Source: Gremmenia infestans
Taxonomy: Eukaryota > Ascomycota > Leotiomycetes > Helotiales > Hamatocanthoscyphaceae
DNA length: 64,000 nucleotides
Assembly: GCA_032629725.1 (NCBI GenBank)
Contig: JAFEVB010000014.1
Coordinates: forward strand, 744,001 to 808,000
Reading direction: 5' to 3'
Each line of letters starts with the position of its first letter. The first letter of the stretch is position 1. Shown piece after piece: positions 47,901-60,256 of this stretch. The position numbers and the translations under genes are program-made. Under the pieces are notes generated by a model that had not been told where the DNA came from, made no database searches, and saw only the letters and a program-made list of their open reading frames with translations.

Positions 47901-50624
47901 TGGTCGAGGGGGGCACCAGAGCCAAACGTCACCGTTAGAAGGTACTACCTTAATTATTGCCGGATTATTTCTCAATTGGTCTTAATACTGCCGGAACCAT
48001 ACCCGGAAGATATGAGGGTTACGGTTAGATGTCATCGGATGATCGGACGCACTGTAGTGTCGACATCCATTGACAGAAACAAAGCCGAGGCTTCTAATTG
48101 TAGATTTGCGCGAGTCTCGAGCCGTCAAGAAGACATAACGTGGCGCTTTTACTCATCCCCCGCATATCTTGCACGATAGTTTCATAGTCTAAATTTTACT
48201 TCCGCAGTTGTCACATATAGGGACGCTTCAGCGCTGGCGTCGTGCTATCGTAGTTGTCAACGTCTAGGTTCGTTCTTTGATTTTGGGGCAGGTAACGTCA
48301 ATGGACTTTAATTGCCGAACCGAGCAACTCCTAGGTAAGTCTGCCTTTTGTCTCCTTTGCTTGATATTTAGGTCTTTATAGCGCTGGCAAGTCCGACGCC
48401 GATATCCTATTCCATAAAAAACTATCATCATGTCTGATGATCTTCAACCACCAACAATCCACCAGCAGTGACTACAAGCACCGCTATATTCATCTGTCAG
48501 GGGTTTTGCTATGAAAAACTCGGACCTCCGAAATTGTGGTACATACTGGGAGGATACGCAACCCGAGGTAAATTCAGGTATACTCTACTTGCTACAAGTT
48601 TCCCTCGATCCGTGGACCAAACCGCAATGTAAATAGTTTACCATTCGCAAACATTCCAAGGAAAGGCAAGTGAGTGGTTCGATTCGCATATACTAAATCA
48701 ATGATGTCAGATCCATCCTATCCAAGTTGTACTTTTGCGCTTCCTTCAAGAACAATGACTTCCCCTTCTCGGCGAATGTCCCTTTTTTTGTTGCAGTGTA
48801 TTTTCTGTAAAGTTTTTGAAGTCAGAGTCTACACTTTGTTATAGGGACACCATTCGATTCGTCGTATTGATCCGTGGTAGCAGGCAAGTTTCTAGTGCTT
48901 CGAAATACTTAGCTTTTCCGCACTTTCCATCCTGCGACAATTCTGCGAAAATCGTTTATGAGTACGGAGTCGACATAAATTACAGTCATTTTCATAGTAC
49001 ATCTCGTGCGGCTCTTACCTCCTGATCGCCCTAGTTGAGCAATAATGCGTCCCAGGGTCGAGCCCTTGCCCTCTAAATGCGCAAATTGCTTCCGGAACAA
49101 GTTCTTTGGGTCTCCATGATTGATGGAGAAGAAAACTGCCAAACCTTTCAGGCTTTAGCCTTTGAAAGCGCCGCCTCCCAGACGTGTCAACGAGGACCAA
49201 CCGATAACAGCGTCATCGAGTTGGGGGTAACGTTACTTATTTAAACCTTGAGCTCGTGGAGTATCCCCACAGGGTCAAATAGTGTGCGCTCCATGGACCA
49301 TGTCATATCTTTGCGTGGACTAGAAGAGCCTATACTATTGGGTGGGAGGGGGGCGTGCAAAGAATAACTCACTGTAGGTCTAGGTACAAGTTCTTCGATA
49401 TCGACGTGCATTTGATATTCGAGTCGAAGGACAGCCTGTCCTGGCATATACAGGATTTCCTTACGGAGAGATCTCACTGCTTCGTGGATTTGCAGTGACC
49501 GATTCTGCGCAACGGAGGGGATATGGATTCCTTCTTTTGATTATGAGGGTTCAATTTCTTCCCGAGTATGGGAGATGACAAGCAAGATACGGAAAATGCT
49601 CATTCTGCTCTATCCGTTAACGCTGCCACAATTGTAAGCTACGCCATGAATGAGCAGAGTTTAGGAATGTGGGATCCTTTTCACAAGAATCAAAAATGAG
49701 AATTTCAATGCTAAGGTGACCCAACAAAGGCCGTATTCAAATGGGTCATTTTTGACGCCCACCTTCTACCATATCTTCTGCCAACAATAGCTTTGGCAGT
49801 GCTGCCAATGTGTACGACGATATTGGTCAAGAAGCTAGACTAGACCCCCACGCACCAGCACGTGCTCGCTTATACGCTGACTAAGCCCCCTTTTCACCCC
49901 CTGCTACATCGCTGGCGTCCCTTCAGACATATTTGCTTTGTGGTTATCTGATGCCTCAAATTTGGAAGTATTCGACAGGCAAAGACTGGAAAGTAGTTGG
50001 ACAGCTACCCCACGAAGGAAAGATAAGCAGTGAGCACGTGATGGTAAAAGTCGGCTGTCAGCTGTCAAAAACGGATCAATAATGATCCTTGATCCTCGAG
50101 AATGATAGACAGCACAGGACAAGACAAGGCTTTCCGTAGGTGTGGCAGAGCAAAGCGGCTCTGCAGTGCAACCTCGATGACGATACTGGTTGCGTGACTG
50201 GATGCCCAGCTCATCCATTGACCAGTGTATGAAAGATGGTACTGAATAGAGAGGAGCTCCAACCAATCGATGCAGATGTAGATGCAGCTTTTGTTCTGTC
50301 TTCCTTGTTGAATTATGTAACAAAGCAATCGGCGCAAGTGAACGTGAAAAAGTGATCATCAAATTTTCGCAATCTAGACCGCGTGGGGGCGCTAGGATCT
50401 AGAACTACGGATGTTACTTTACTATACGAGGATTTCTATGCAGATCACAAATTCATACCGTACAACTCAATGAATACCACCACCACCACCACACCCACCA
50501 CCAGACATCCGCAGCACCCCTAAGCACACATCGCAACATGCATCGCCATTGACCAACATCTCTGTGAATTCAATTGACCCCTGCCCCTGCCCACACCGAC
50601 CGACCGACCCGATCGCCGCCAACC
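41960..50624. other. gene-poor region of about 8.6 kb
   Basis: No gene is supported. 41998-42070 may hold a 5' exon of the homeobox gene. 43480-43880 is strongly AT-rich. The longest frame is 45188-45754 minus (188 codons) with one hydrophobic segment (WVGLVVLALLWGC) but no family. Homopolymer runs occur at 43050-43064 and 45845-45858. A (ACC)n tract at 50476-50502 lies in the leader of the next gene. Long flanking DNA is common beside developmental regulators, and relic transposons may be unrecognisable here. Confidence 0.45.
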
Positions 50625-52466
50625 ATGGATGAGGCGAGCAAGCTGGTCTTTGAGCTGCAAAGCAAATTGGCCGAGCTCGATCACAAGGTCTGGCTCTATC
50701 GCAGAGACATGGCTTCTGAATTCACAAAGTATGCCGAAGGCCTATTGCGCGACGTGCCCAGGGATGTCTCCGAGACTGTCTCAAAAGCCCTGGCCAGATC
50801 TATGAAGGAGTATAAATCTCTGAATCTCGACGCGGCGGGCGCTGTGGAGTCGTGTGCCGCAGGCACCAGCAGCCTCGAGATTAGGGCTGAGGGCGAAAGG
50901 CCGTCACAACCTACAAAGCCGAGCTTGTCCACACGAGAAGAAGTAGTCGACGAGAGTCCCGGAGGTCCACACGATAGGGAAAAGGCCCTTCAAGGTCTAT
51001 TCACACCAAGCTATCTGCCCCTCCTCGACGGTACCCATCATCGGAGCGAGCGCAAATCGAGCAGCGATTCTCAAATATCACAACAGCTCGAAAATAAAGA
51101 CGAGGAAATGGCAATGGACAATAGGCAGAATGTTGCAGGCACCGGGATCCGATCATTGACAAACTCCCCCGAATTACAAAGACCCCCCGCACCGAAACGA
51201 AGAAACACGGACGAAGTCTCAATAGCCTCGGATTGGAGCAGCGATGGGACTCGGCGAAGTGCTCTTCGGCGTACCTCCACGTCGTCGAACAAGCAGCTTA
51301 CAAGCCCACGTCGCGTGCGGTTCGAGGTGGAGGGTGAAGAAGTCCTGCCTACAGCTTCCCCACTTCCCTCCCAGTTGATCCTCTCTACGGATATACCTGA
51401 GCATTCTCAGTCACCAAGCGATGAATCAGATGAGGAGGTCGGATCAGAACAAATTGAGGATGTCAACGAGCCTTCACCGAGGAGAATCTCGTCATCGCAG
51501 GCACTCAGAGTCCTCTCAAGAAACCCCGTAGCCGACGATGGTACGCAGTGGACAACCGTTACAGCGCCCCCGGACGGCTCAGCATCGGTCGCTGTACTTG
51601 GTCCAATATCTCAGGACTCATCGAGTGAAAATCTACCGAGGGCCAATGGCTCGTCAGGTTTGAGGATGGGCCATGGCTACGGTCTAGAGGAATATTCGAG
51701 TCAGGGCGAAGAATCTAGTCAGCAAACTTCCGAAAGTGCTTCTCAGAGCAGAGCCAAACGCGAGAATTATGACTCGGAGACCTCTTCTGATGACGATATG
51801 CTTGATATGCCACCATTAAAGTCGATGAAGGGGCAGAAGAGCACCCAATCCCCCACCTATACGACAAAGCTGGAAAATATCCAGTCACCGACAGCCTCTT
51901 CAAAGACCTCTGACTTCCCTCGGACAGGCAAAGAAAACTTCGGCAAGTCAACGAAAATTGGAGGTGGAGCTATGCGGTTCACCGATGAGGATGATGAGCA
52001 ACTCTTTCACTTTGATGAAAACACCGATCACTTGGTGCATCGTAGTCCACCAAAAGAGCAGGACGAACCAGAAACCTCATCTTCGGCCTTTCCAGTAGAC
52101 GAAAAGTCTATCGCCGAGCCTACCAATCTCAGCCAGTACTCGCAATCGCCAGCACGTCCGATTGTCAAGCCAGGGCGGACGCCTACTAGATTAAATGACG
52201 TATCTGGTACGTTCAATGGTCATCCATTCAGCACCCCGATCGTAAACCCCGAGGTCCACGCTCAAGCCGCGTCACTTGGCGACGTCAACAGCTTTGTGGG
52301 GAGCATACACGGCCGTAGCGGTGTCGACGAAGGCGACATGTACAGCTTCAGGCAGAGCGGCGGGATAGGCAGTTACTCCGGCACTCCGAAGAGCATGACC
52401 GAGAGATTATACATGGATGAATTGAAGGAGGCTGATGAGACGCGGGAAAAGGAGAGGAGGAAATGA
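50625..52466 (+). CDS. conserved Ser-rich fungal protein with N-terminal coiled coil, 613 aa
   Basis: Single exon. The start at 50625 (MDEASKLVFELQSKLAELD) opens directly into a short coiled coil (residues 1-60); an in-frame ATG at 50574 adds only low-complexity sequence. The middle is Ser/Glu/Pro-rich and disordered with a basic block (SPRRVRFEVEGEEVLPTASP, about residue 228). The C-terminal ~60 residues are the best conserved-looking part: SFVGSIHGRSGVDEGD, then SGTPKSMTERLYMDEL. I recall similar ends in uncharacterised Pezizomycotina proteins. The layout suits a cytoskeletal or nuclear scaffold, but no function is claimed. Confidence 0.65.
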   Translation: MDEASKLVFELQSKLAELDHKVWLYRRDMASEFTKYAEGLLRDVPRDVSETVSKALARSMKEYKSLNLDAAGAVESCAAGTSSLEIRAEGERPSQPTKPSLSTREEVVDESPGGPHDREKALQGLFTPSYLPLLDGTHHRSERKSSSDSQISQQLENKDEEMAMDNRQNVAGTGIRSLTNSPELQRPPAPKRRNTDEVSIASDWSSDGTRRSALRRTSTSSNKQLTSPRRVRFEVEGEEVLPTASPLPSQLILSTDIPEHSQSPSDESDEEVGSEQIEDVNEPSPRRISSSQALRVLSRNPVADDGTQWTTVTAPPDGSASVAVLGPISQDSSSENLPRANGSSGLRMGHGYGLEEYSSQGEESSQQTSESASQSRAKRENYDSETSSDDDMLDMPPLKSMKGQKSTQSPTYTTKLENIQSPTASSKTSDFPRTGKENFGKSTKIGGGAMRFTDEDDEQLFHFDENTDHLVHRSPPKEQDEPETSSSAFPVDEKSIAEPTNLSQYSQSPARPIVKPGRTPTRLNDVSGTFNGHPFSTPIVNPEVHAQAASLGDVNSFVGSIHGRSGVDEGDMYSFRQSGGIGSYSGTPKSMTERLYMDELKEADETREKERRK

Positions 52467-53183
52467 AGTGAAATAATAAATGTACGCATGAGATGAGATG
52501 ATTTTCATGAGATTCGGTTTGGTATGGGTGGGTGATTTAGCGATGCATTTTAAGGGGGGTTTTTCTGTCTGTTATTCTACATGCATGGATGGTGGGCGTT
52601 TTGGAGATTCGCCTTTATGATGCTGGGAAGACAGACAATGAGTGGACTTGGATATGAGATTCAAGCACATAGTACAAAATCAGATTAGATAACAAGTCGC
52701 TCGCGCAAGTGCAAATGCCGTTGAAATAATTTGAGATTCTGGTTTTTTCAGCACTTGCTTCTATTGATTCATGTTCTCTCGTTTGTTAGTGGGTTCACAT
52801 ATCATGCAATGATCGAGTGTTATTTGAAGGATTGAACAGGCAAAAGCAAGTAACTAGAGTATAATACACCACCGAACTTGAACGATCGTCAAGATGTACC
52901 TGCCGTCTCCCAGTGTGTCATATCGTCCTTGTTAGGATACGCCGATTTGACGTACTCGTACCCTGTTCACATAATGGTGCTTCCCTGCTTGGCTTGCCCG
53001 CTAGTCACTACTGGTTTTGGAAGTCCAGTGGTGTATAATCGTCCCTTTGTTGTTGGGGAGGCTTGTTTAAAAATGAGGACACGGATGGTTTACGCCCGAC
53101 GTGGGATCGGTTAAGCATCTCATGCAAGCCCGTATGTGGCTTTGGCTTGGTGATGCTTGTTTGTGGTCCGTCGTCAAATAGTA
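52467..53183. other. intergenic between convergent genes
   Basis: Plus-strand frames at 52878-53341 have no supporting features. Confidence 0.45.
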
Positions 53184-53900
53184 TCAGCTTGGGTTTTGAA
53201 GGCCTGGATGATGCTCTGTTTCCATACTTTCGCGGTCCCTCGCCTGATGCTGAACGAGATGATATGGACTGGGGCTGGGATTTACAACGAACGTTGCGGC
53301 AGTTCGCGAAATTGATGCTGCAACTGAACTCTCGGCACTAAGAAATGCTGACGACGATCTTTGTATAGCATCTGATAATGCCGGCTGTCTGTTATGATCG
53401 ATGGACTTGTTTGGGTGCTGGGAACTGCTTCCAATAGTCGAGCGAGATGATCGAGAGATAGATAGCCTCTGAGAAACCATCGGAGGATAACTCGCGACTG
53501 CCTCGTCGTCAGATGGCGATGACTCGAATATTTGACCAACGCGTCTCTTCCCCCTATTGGACTGTCGGGTTGCATCGGCAGATTGCTTCGATTTGACCGT
53601 GGATGCTTGAGGTTTGGGCTGTCCGTTGTCCACCTTGGCACGTCGCGGTGAAGCATCATATGAACCGAAGACATCCGACACCCCCTCGCTCCAGTTGCTG
53701 TTGATGACAGTGGCATGGCCGGATGGATCAAGCAATTTAATGATGTTGCCATTGTACACCTTTTCGTTGTCCGGCAGCATGCTTGATGGTCCTGCATTGA
53801 TGAAATGCATGGTCTTTGGCCATAGGGCAAACTCAGCCATGTGAGTTGCTGTGAGCAAGGAATTGATGGTTTCTTGGGATGATGCAGACACGGGTGGCAT
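53184..53900 (-). CDS. Ser-rich orphan protein, at least 238 aa
   Basis: The open frame runs from 54026 to 53184; the first ATG is at 53900. In-frame codons before it also look coding (KRSLEIIDIEDSSS, then PPPPIKKPRTVRIPSSP), and a TAG at 54029-54027 preceded by pyrimidines could be a splice acceptor, so an upstream exon is likely. A hydrophobic, possibly folded block (FALWPKTMHFINAG and IIKLLDPSGHATVIN, residues 25-70) precedes a basic, Ser-rich tail with GKRRVGQIFESSPSDDE. A nuclear protein is plausible. No family is recognised. Confidence 0.45.
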   Translation of the reverse strand: MPPVSASSQETINSLLTATHMAEFALWPKTMHFINAGPSSMLPDNEKVYNGNIIKLLDPSGHATVINSNWSEGVSDVFGSYDASPRRAKVDNGQPKPQASTVKSKQSADATRQSNRGKRRVGQIFESSPSDDEAVASYPPMVSQRLSISRSSRSTIGSSSQHPNKSIDHNRQPALSDAIQRSSSAFLSAESSVAASISRTAATFVVNPSPSPYHLVQHQARDRESMETEHHPGLQNPS

Positions 53901-54028
53901 TGGGGAAGAAGGGATTCGAACGGTGCGGGGTTTCTTGATGGGTGGAGGGGGGGATGACGATGAATCCTCGATGTCAATGATCTCTAGAGATCGCTTTTGA
54001 GGCTTGTCCCGCCATTTTGGGTGTGGCT

Positions 54029-54668
54029 AGAGAGTTGGTGTTTCGAAAGCAGTGGTTTTGGTGTGCTCTTAATGTTTGTGGTGCAGAAAAACTTCAAGTC
54101 ATGTAGACCTAGGTACTTGGGCGGTATGAAGAAGTTTATTCACGAGTTCTCCTGTGAATGTTGAAATATTTATAGATCGGAAGATACTCGATTGGTATAG
54201 ATGCAAAAGTAAACAGAGCTGACTAATTCCATGATTACAGGGAAACCACGTGTACAATCTGGTCAGTACCATTCTTATTGTTCTGCCCAACTCTCATAAC
54301 TTTTGAAACCTCCACTTCTAACTCCACCACATACCATAAATCTCACCATACTCTCAAACCATAATCGTCATGGGATCCGGATGCCAAACATCAGCATTGG
54401 AACGAACATTGTCGTGCCATGGTTCGAGTACTGTACAACTCTCTTGCTGGGACTATATACGCCTTCTACAACCAAGGCGGTTCATGGAGTCATGTTCCGG
54501 TACCATGGGCAACAAAACTCAGGCACTATACTCTTCTATCTTGTAGAGGTTTGGTTCTGGTATCATGTATGTAAGTTCATTACTTTTTAAACCATTCTAT
54601 GTACTGAGAAGTCCGCGAGGATAAGCCATACCATGGCCTAGACCCCGATCCCTTTGCGCCAGCGGGCA
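54029..54668. other. intergenic or upstream exons of the orphan gene
   Basis: Short frames on both strands; none is supported on its own. Confidence 0.4.
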
Positions 54669-54878
54669 TCACCCCGGCCCAAAGATCTGGCCCCAAACCA
54701 CAGCATCTCCAACTTCAACACACCAGCGTCCAATGCCAGCGTCCTGTTGCAAAACCTGGCTTACAGCCAAGCCAATCTGCCGATCATCTTTCTGGCTCTT
54801 CACTTTCACAGAACCATCACCACCCTGACTCAGAGCTACTGAATGACCGCTCCATCGCTCCTCATCGTACTCCTCCAT
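54669..54878 (-). CDS. possible small protein, 69 aa
   Basis: A complete minus-strand frame with an in-frame stop just upstream of its ATG. The composition is protein-like and beta-rich (WSGHSVALSQGGDGSVKVKS, later GDAVVWGQIFGPG), with no signal or membrane segment. No family is recognised. The overlapping plus-strand 62-codon frame is less convincing. Confidence 0.3.
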   Translation of the reverse strand: MEEYDEERWSGHSVALSQGGDGSVKVKSQKDDRQIGLAVSQVLQQDAGIGRWCVEVGDAVVWGQIFGPG

Positions 54879-55501
54879 GAATCACCTCGCGCATGGGAGG
54901 TTATTTTGTTTTAAAGGGAGAATGTACACCGGGTCAGTAGACACAGACCCTTTTCGAGGTAAACGAATAGATTCTTTGCCGGCGTCTCGGGATTGAATAT
55001 GTTCTGTTCTAGCATCGGTTTATCGTAACCCCGCGACTCTTCACGTCAAGTCTTTAAAGACTAAGCCTATATGTGCCTCTCGTCTGCAACAGATCACATG
55101 TCTCATAGAGCACCGCCGTCATCCCCACCCGCAGGAACAATGACTCTCCCCATCCCTCTCATTCAGAATATTCTTCCTCCTTCCGCCCGCTACCTGTTCC
55201 ATCCACCTCAGCCCTCGAGATCATATGCCCCCTTTCTGCCGGAGCACAGATGAATGAGATCCGCGCGCAGATCTCGCCATAGTTTGGCCTGCCATCGACA
55301 CCAGAGCAGTTGGGGTATCCGACGTCGGATTGTTGCCTTTCTGCTGAAGGAGACAAGACGGGTGATGAGGTATGTGACGTGTTTCCTGCCCCCCCACCGC
55401 CAAAGGACTCCACTCGAAGACTAAAAACGGCTCGAGTTACCAAGGATTTGCAGGAATACCACAACCATGAGTGGCATTGGTGATCTCGAGGCAAGCCGGG
55501 C

Positions 55502-55807
55502 CTAGTCACCATCACTAGAGTTGCAGCGATAACCACCCGGTGCCTCTTCCTTCACATCAATAAGACATCCCGGTACTACCATATGATGGCCTGGTTTATT
55601 TCGGAACCGCCAAATCAAGCATCCAAGAGCTATAGCAGCAAGTATTCCGATGATTAGTCCGCCGACGACGATTCCAACGATTGCCGCAAGAGGTAGTGAT
55701 GGGCTGCTAGAGGGAGTTGGCGACGTTGGTGGCATCGAGAACGAATAGGTCTGGAAGTAGGATGCTGAAGACGGTACTGAGCTCGGTATCTGCGTAAATG
55801 AAGACAT
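55502..55807 (-). CDS. small single-pass membrane protein, at least 101 aa
   Basis: Residues 1-40 are Ser/Pro/Thr-rich, then comes a clear transmembrane helix (AIVGIVVGGLIIGILAAIAL, about residues 42-61), WRFRNKPG and a short tail. The order matches the two larger membrane proteins at 2.5 and 5.4 kb in topology. The frame stops at TAG within GGTGACTAG. A GT donor there and a CAG acceptor near 55388 would extend the tail by a Ser/Gly-rich segment (NTSHTSSPVLSPSAERQQ), so the 3' end is open. Confidence 0.5.
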   Translation of the reverse strand: MSSFTQIPSSVPSSASYFQTYSFSMPPTSPTPSSSPSLPLAAIVGIVVGGLIIGILAAIALGCLIWRFRNKPGHHMVVPGCLIDVKEEAPGGYRCNSSDGD

Positions 55808-57044
55808 TTTTTTTTCTCAATTGAAAGACGTTGTCGACAAATGTTGTTAGTGAAGGTGAAAAAAAAATTTAGGTACTTATACGAGTATTGCTACAGTAGA
55901 CAGAAGAGAGAGCGTTGTAGAGGAAATAAATGATCAATCACATCTTAGCCATGATGCAGGCGAACTTTCTATTGAACCTTAAAGACGAGACAAAAGGAAA
56001 TCACGAGGTGAAAGCAGAAAGGAGCGCAGTCAATATAAATTGCTAGTCGTGGTGGCTTGAGATATGTAGACGCAACGATAATACACATAGGAGCGGACGA
56101 ATTGTAAGGCATTGATTCATCGTGTCCCGGACTTAGCAGGTGGTGGCTGAGAAAACAGAAAACGGATACGAACTCCAGCGCCAAAAATAAACGGTCGGAG
56201 AGTATACCGTTGCGGCTGATTATTGATACTTCGCTACGAGTTGTTCACTGACTAGGTACTCAAAGAGATGGTGAGGCATCGTATCGAGGGCGAACACTTC
56301 AATGGGAAGGTAACACATGCTGGGGGATGGATGAAGATTAGAAGGACGCTTAGATGAAAGACGGGAATGCGCCCAACACCTATAGATCGTTGAATGAGCG
56401 CAACGAAATGGGGATCGAATTGAGGCTTTTTTGGGGGGTCAGGTGTTGTTATATGCGTGGAGAAGAATGGTAGTCGCGTCCGCTGGAACGCATTGTGCTT
56501 TCAACCGTGGGCGTGTTGATAAGAACAGACAGACGGTGGGGGAAGTGTCTCATTGAAAGTATCAGAATTATAATGCCATTCTGCAGCATAACTCGTGCTA
56601 TCAACTCTTCAAAAGCCATCTTTGAGAGGATGGATATACCTAGGTGATGGAAAGTCGCGTTTCAATGTTGTTGCAGTCGCGCCCGCGTGTGCCTGAGGCT
56701 GCAATCACTTAACCCCTGACACAACACCCTTCCACATCACATCAGATCAGCCAATGAAATGATTCAGTCCTCGGTTAGGATTTGAGCCAAATTGGTGTCC
56801 CGAAAGTCAGCGCTTTTGAAAATGGAACTTGCAGCCACCCAAAACGTACTAGCGCCGTTTTATCTCCCAAGTGATTGTGAGTTTTGGTGTGCACCTTATA
56901 AGACTTCGCTCCCCACCATTCTTTGCGTCTTCTTTCATCATAGTCACGAACAGCCACATCAACAATAATCTCATCTATTTCCATCAATCAACCCGTGATT
57001 TCATCACCAAAACACCTCTTACAACTCCCCCACATATCATCAAT
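55808..57044. promoter_or_regulatory. intergenic, includes histone H4 promoter
   Basis: No gene is seen. CCAAT occurs at about 56752 (CAGCCAATGAAA), some 290 bp before the H4 start; it may be a promoter box. No divergent H3 gene is present. Confidence 0.4.
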
Positions 57045-57614
<570 letters not shown>

Positions 57615-57740
57615 GTTCTCCCTCGCCTCACACACCACCTCCGTTCGCTCTCACCTTTCGATACCTCAATCTTCGACACTGGTTTTACGACATGGATGGA
57701 TCTCGATGGGCATATGTTACTTTTGATAGTCTATTACAGG

Positions 57741-57910
57741 CGGTCTAGCATGCTGTTTACGGCAGGGTTTCGCTCATCAACACGTTTTCCATCTTGGCAC
57801 TCATATCTCGACATCGACTGGTCCTCAATCTGGTCTCGGCATATATTCCTCTGCAAACCTTTTGATCGTCTTTTGAAGACGGTCTAGCAGCCTGTTTACG
57901 GGCGGGGCTT
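57741..57910 (+). repeat. imperfect 31-bp direct repeat in the H4 3' flank
   Basis: 57741-57771 and 57878-57909 share CGGTCTAGCA-nn-CTGTTTACGG and a G-rich end followed by TTTC/CTTC. They lie 127-264 bp after the H4 stop codon. Confidence 0.6.
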
Positions 57911-58933
57911 CTCTGGAACTCGTATGCTTGAGATTTCACTCGCAGGTTGGGTTTCTGGGTGGACATGGCAGGTTCTCTTCATGATACATTATTTGATTTT
58001 CGGCGTTGGGGATCGGTAGGCTTCTGGTCTGGACTACATGGGCGTCTGGAGGGATAGCTTGCAAGAATATATACTTCTGCATTCGAGATGAATAAATTGG
58101 CCATAGGCCGCAATACCCTATTTAATTTCTTCATGCTTGTGACTTACTTGGTTGTCGTGAACACAGAAAGGTCGCTCGATGACCGCAAGTGTAGCTGTTT
58201 TCAAAAGCTAGCTTATCATATACGTCCGTTTTACCATCTCTCCGTAACGGCAACACCTCTTTCCATTGAAACTATTATTGCTACTTCCGCCTAGGCTCAG
58301 GCTTAAACTCATGGTGTAGTCTTCATGCCTATATTAACTACTTTGTATTTGCATTTTCCCCATGCGCGTTATAGCTATATCCATCCACCTAAATTCCAGC
58401 TTCCATTATCCACCCATTTCTCAAGTTTCTAAAACCACTCCTTTGCGATTAATCATTTGCCCATACACATTTCCCAAAGAAGCACTCACGCATCCGTCCC
58501 ATAACATTTAACCTGCAGCTGACGATAGCTGTGGTTGTCAAGAAAGGAATTACAATAATATCTTTATTTAACATATTTTTAGATTCGAACGAGAAAAACA
58601 TAACGGCAGCAGCTAGTTTCATATAACAGTACGAAGTGAAGGGGTGAAAAGAAAACCAACCAAGAGTCCCGAAAGCCAACAAGAATCTTCATTTTCTTCG
58701 AAGTAGAGATGAGTTACTTCTTTGAAGATGGTTCGAAGAAGTGAAAATGGGTTTAGTGCCTCGAGAGGCCTCGCTGTCCCTCTTATCGAGGAAGACTCAA
58801 GGGATAATCATGGCAGAGGACCTAGCTTCTAGCAATGGAGTAATCATGAGACTCCAAGTACCTGTTCTGCGCCACCAATGTCCCTTCAAGTTCATATTTC
58901 TGTTCTCCGTTAGACTCCATTGGACGTTTCTCT
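57911..58933. other. intergenic, no gene seen
   Basis: Short frames only. A G-rich run lies at about 58945-58990, just beyond this stretch. Confidence 0.45.
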
Positions 58934-60256
58934 TTATGAGACTGGGGGGCCGGCAGGGAGGCGGCGTAGGAGGTGGGGGGGGGCGGGGCAGTTCCCAGCT
59001 CGTATAAGAAGAGGCGGATAATATTCGAACAAAGGTAGGAAAATGTTACTTGGGATCGTATTCATTGAGACACATAAAAAATATATTAGACTACGGATCG
59101 AAGGAAAGTGATCTTTGCCGTCACAAGAAAGTTCCTTAGTTTGGGAGACAATATTCGAGGGAGGGAATTTCGCTCTTGAAGTTTCAGGAACGGCTCCATA
59201 TATCATGGGAAGAAAAGTTCGAATGCTGTCAGAGATGATTTGCATTACAAACCGAAATGAGCTCACAGTAAGAGTGCTGAGTATGCCCTACCATCTACAG
59301 TCTAAGTAGTCTAGATACTCCCTCCCGGCTAGCAAAACGTGGGTAGATGGGATTAGCTCAGGGGTTACTCATTCAAGTGCTCACCTGCCATTGATCTCCG
59401 TTTTGGTTGTCCTGCGATCCTCGGTTTGAAGGAACCCAGTATGCACGTACTTCCATGCCGAAAACAATTCTGGGGAATATCCGATCATCATGCGGTCACC
59501 CACGAAACAGTCTGAGCCTTGACCGACCAACAAACCAACCCGTGGCTGTGACAATTGGATGTGATATCCACGCGGCCTAGTTAGCTGTACATTTTTGGGT
59601 AGGGTCTCCAAAATCTTCTTGAACATGTCAAATATTCGATGTTGCGGGCGGCATCAATCAATCCAGATAACCCTAGGCAGTCGCTTCTAAAGATCTGTGA
59701 GAATCGAGACCGTGAAGGGGTGGAGATTAGGTAAAATTGATCCAAGAAACTCAACCATCATCCGCAGCTGTTGTAAGGAGTATGGGGGATCCTGCATATA
59801 TTCTACACGATGTATGAGGCATTTTTTGGTTGGACCTTTGCTGGAAGAAGCCAGCTTTTCGATGGACGTTGGAGCATTTGTTGGTGAGGCGCCCTCAAAT
59901 ATTCCGAGTGCTCAGAAATACTATGCGCGAATTCCTGCAACCTTCCCTTCCTCTCCACTATCAATATCAATATCAATAATGTACCTCTACCGGGGAATGT
60001 GCAGGCGGACTCGCGAGCCATACTTCTTCCCCGGCATAACAGCACAGACACATAAGTCATCCCCGGAGATGCAGCTGTACTCTTCGATCTTGCCAATCAG
60101 GGTCTCGGAAATTGGACCCTTGCCGACTCTCTTTTGGGTTTTGGCCAGTGCAAGAATCTTGTCAAAGAATCAAAGAGGAGGTTGGCTGCCAATGCTTACG
60201 GCTCGTGGCCTGGTATAGTATGAGGGATTTATATCTGCTTCAGCCTCGTTGGCCAT
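58934..60256 (-). pseudogene. decayed (or unusually spliced) unknown gene
   Basis: One minus-strand frame runs 1323 nt from ATG at 60256 (MANEAEADINPSYYTRP) to 58934 without a frameshift. It is broken by nine stops: TGA at 60172, 59914, 59656, 59383 and 59371, and TAG at 59989, 59923, 59689 and 59290 (first base given). Between them the translation is protein-like, for example KGPISETLIGKIEEYSC, EGASPTNAPTSIEKL, LRMMVEFLGSILPNLHPF and VGDRMMIGYSPELFSAWKY. All stops can arise from CAG, TGG or CGA by single transitions and none is TAA. The alternative is a gene with four introns: the stops fall in four clusters and some have GT/AG ends (GTAAGC...AAG, GTGAGC...GAG), but every such intron would need a length divisible by three. 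Family unknown. Confidence 0.4.

Noticed and set aside
59697..60218. 174-codon plus-strand frame
   Set aside because: Overlaps the minus-strand frame whose translation is more protein-like and starts with a sound ATG. It cannot be excluded fully.
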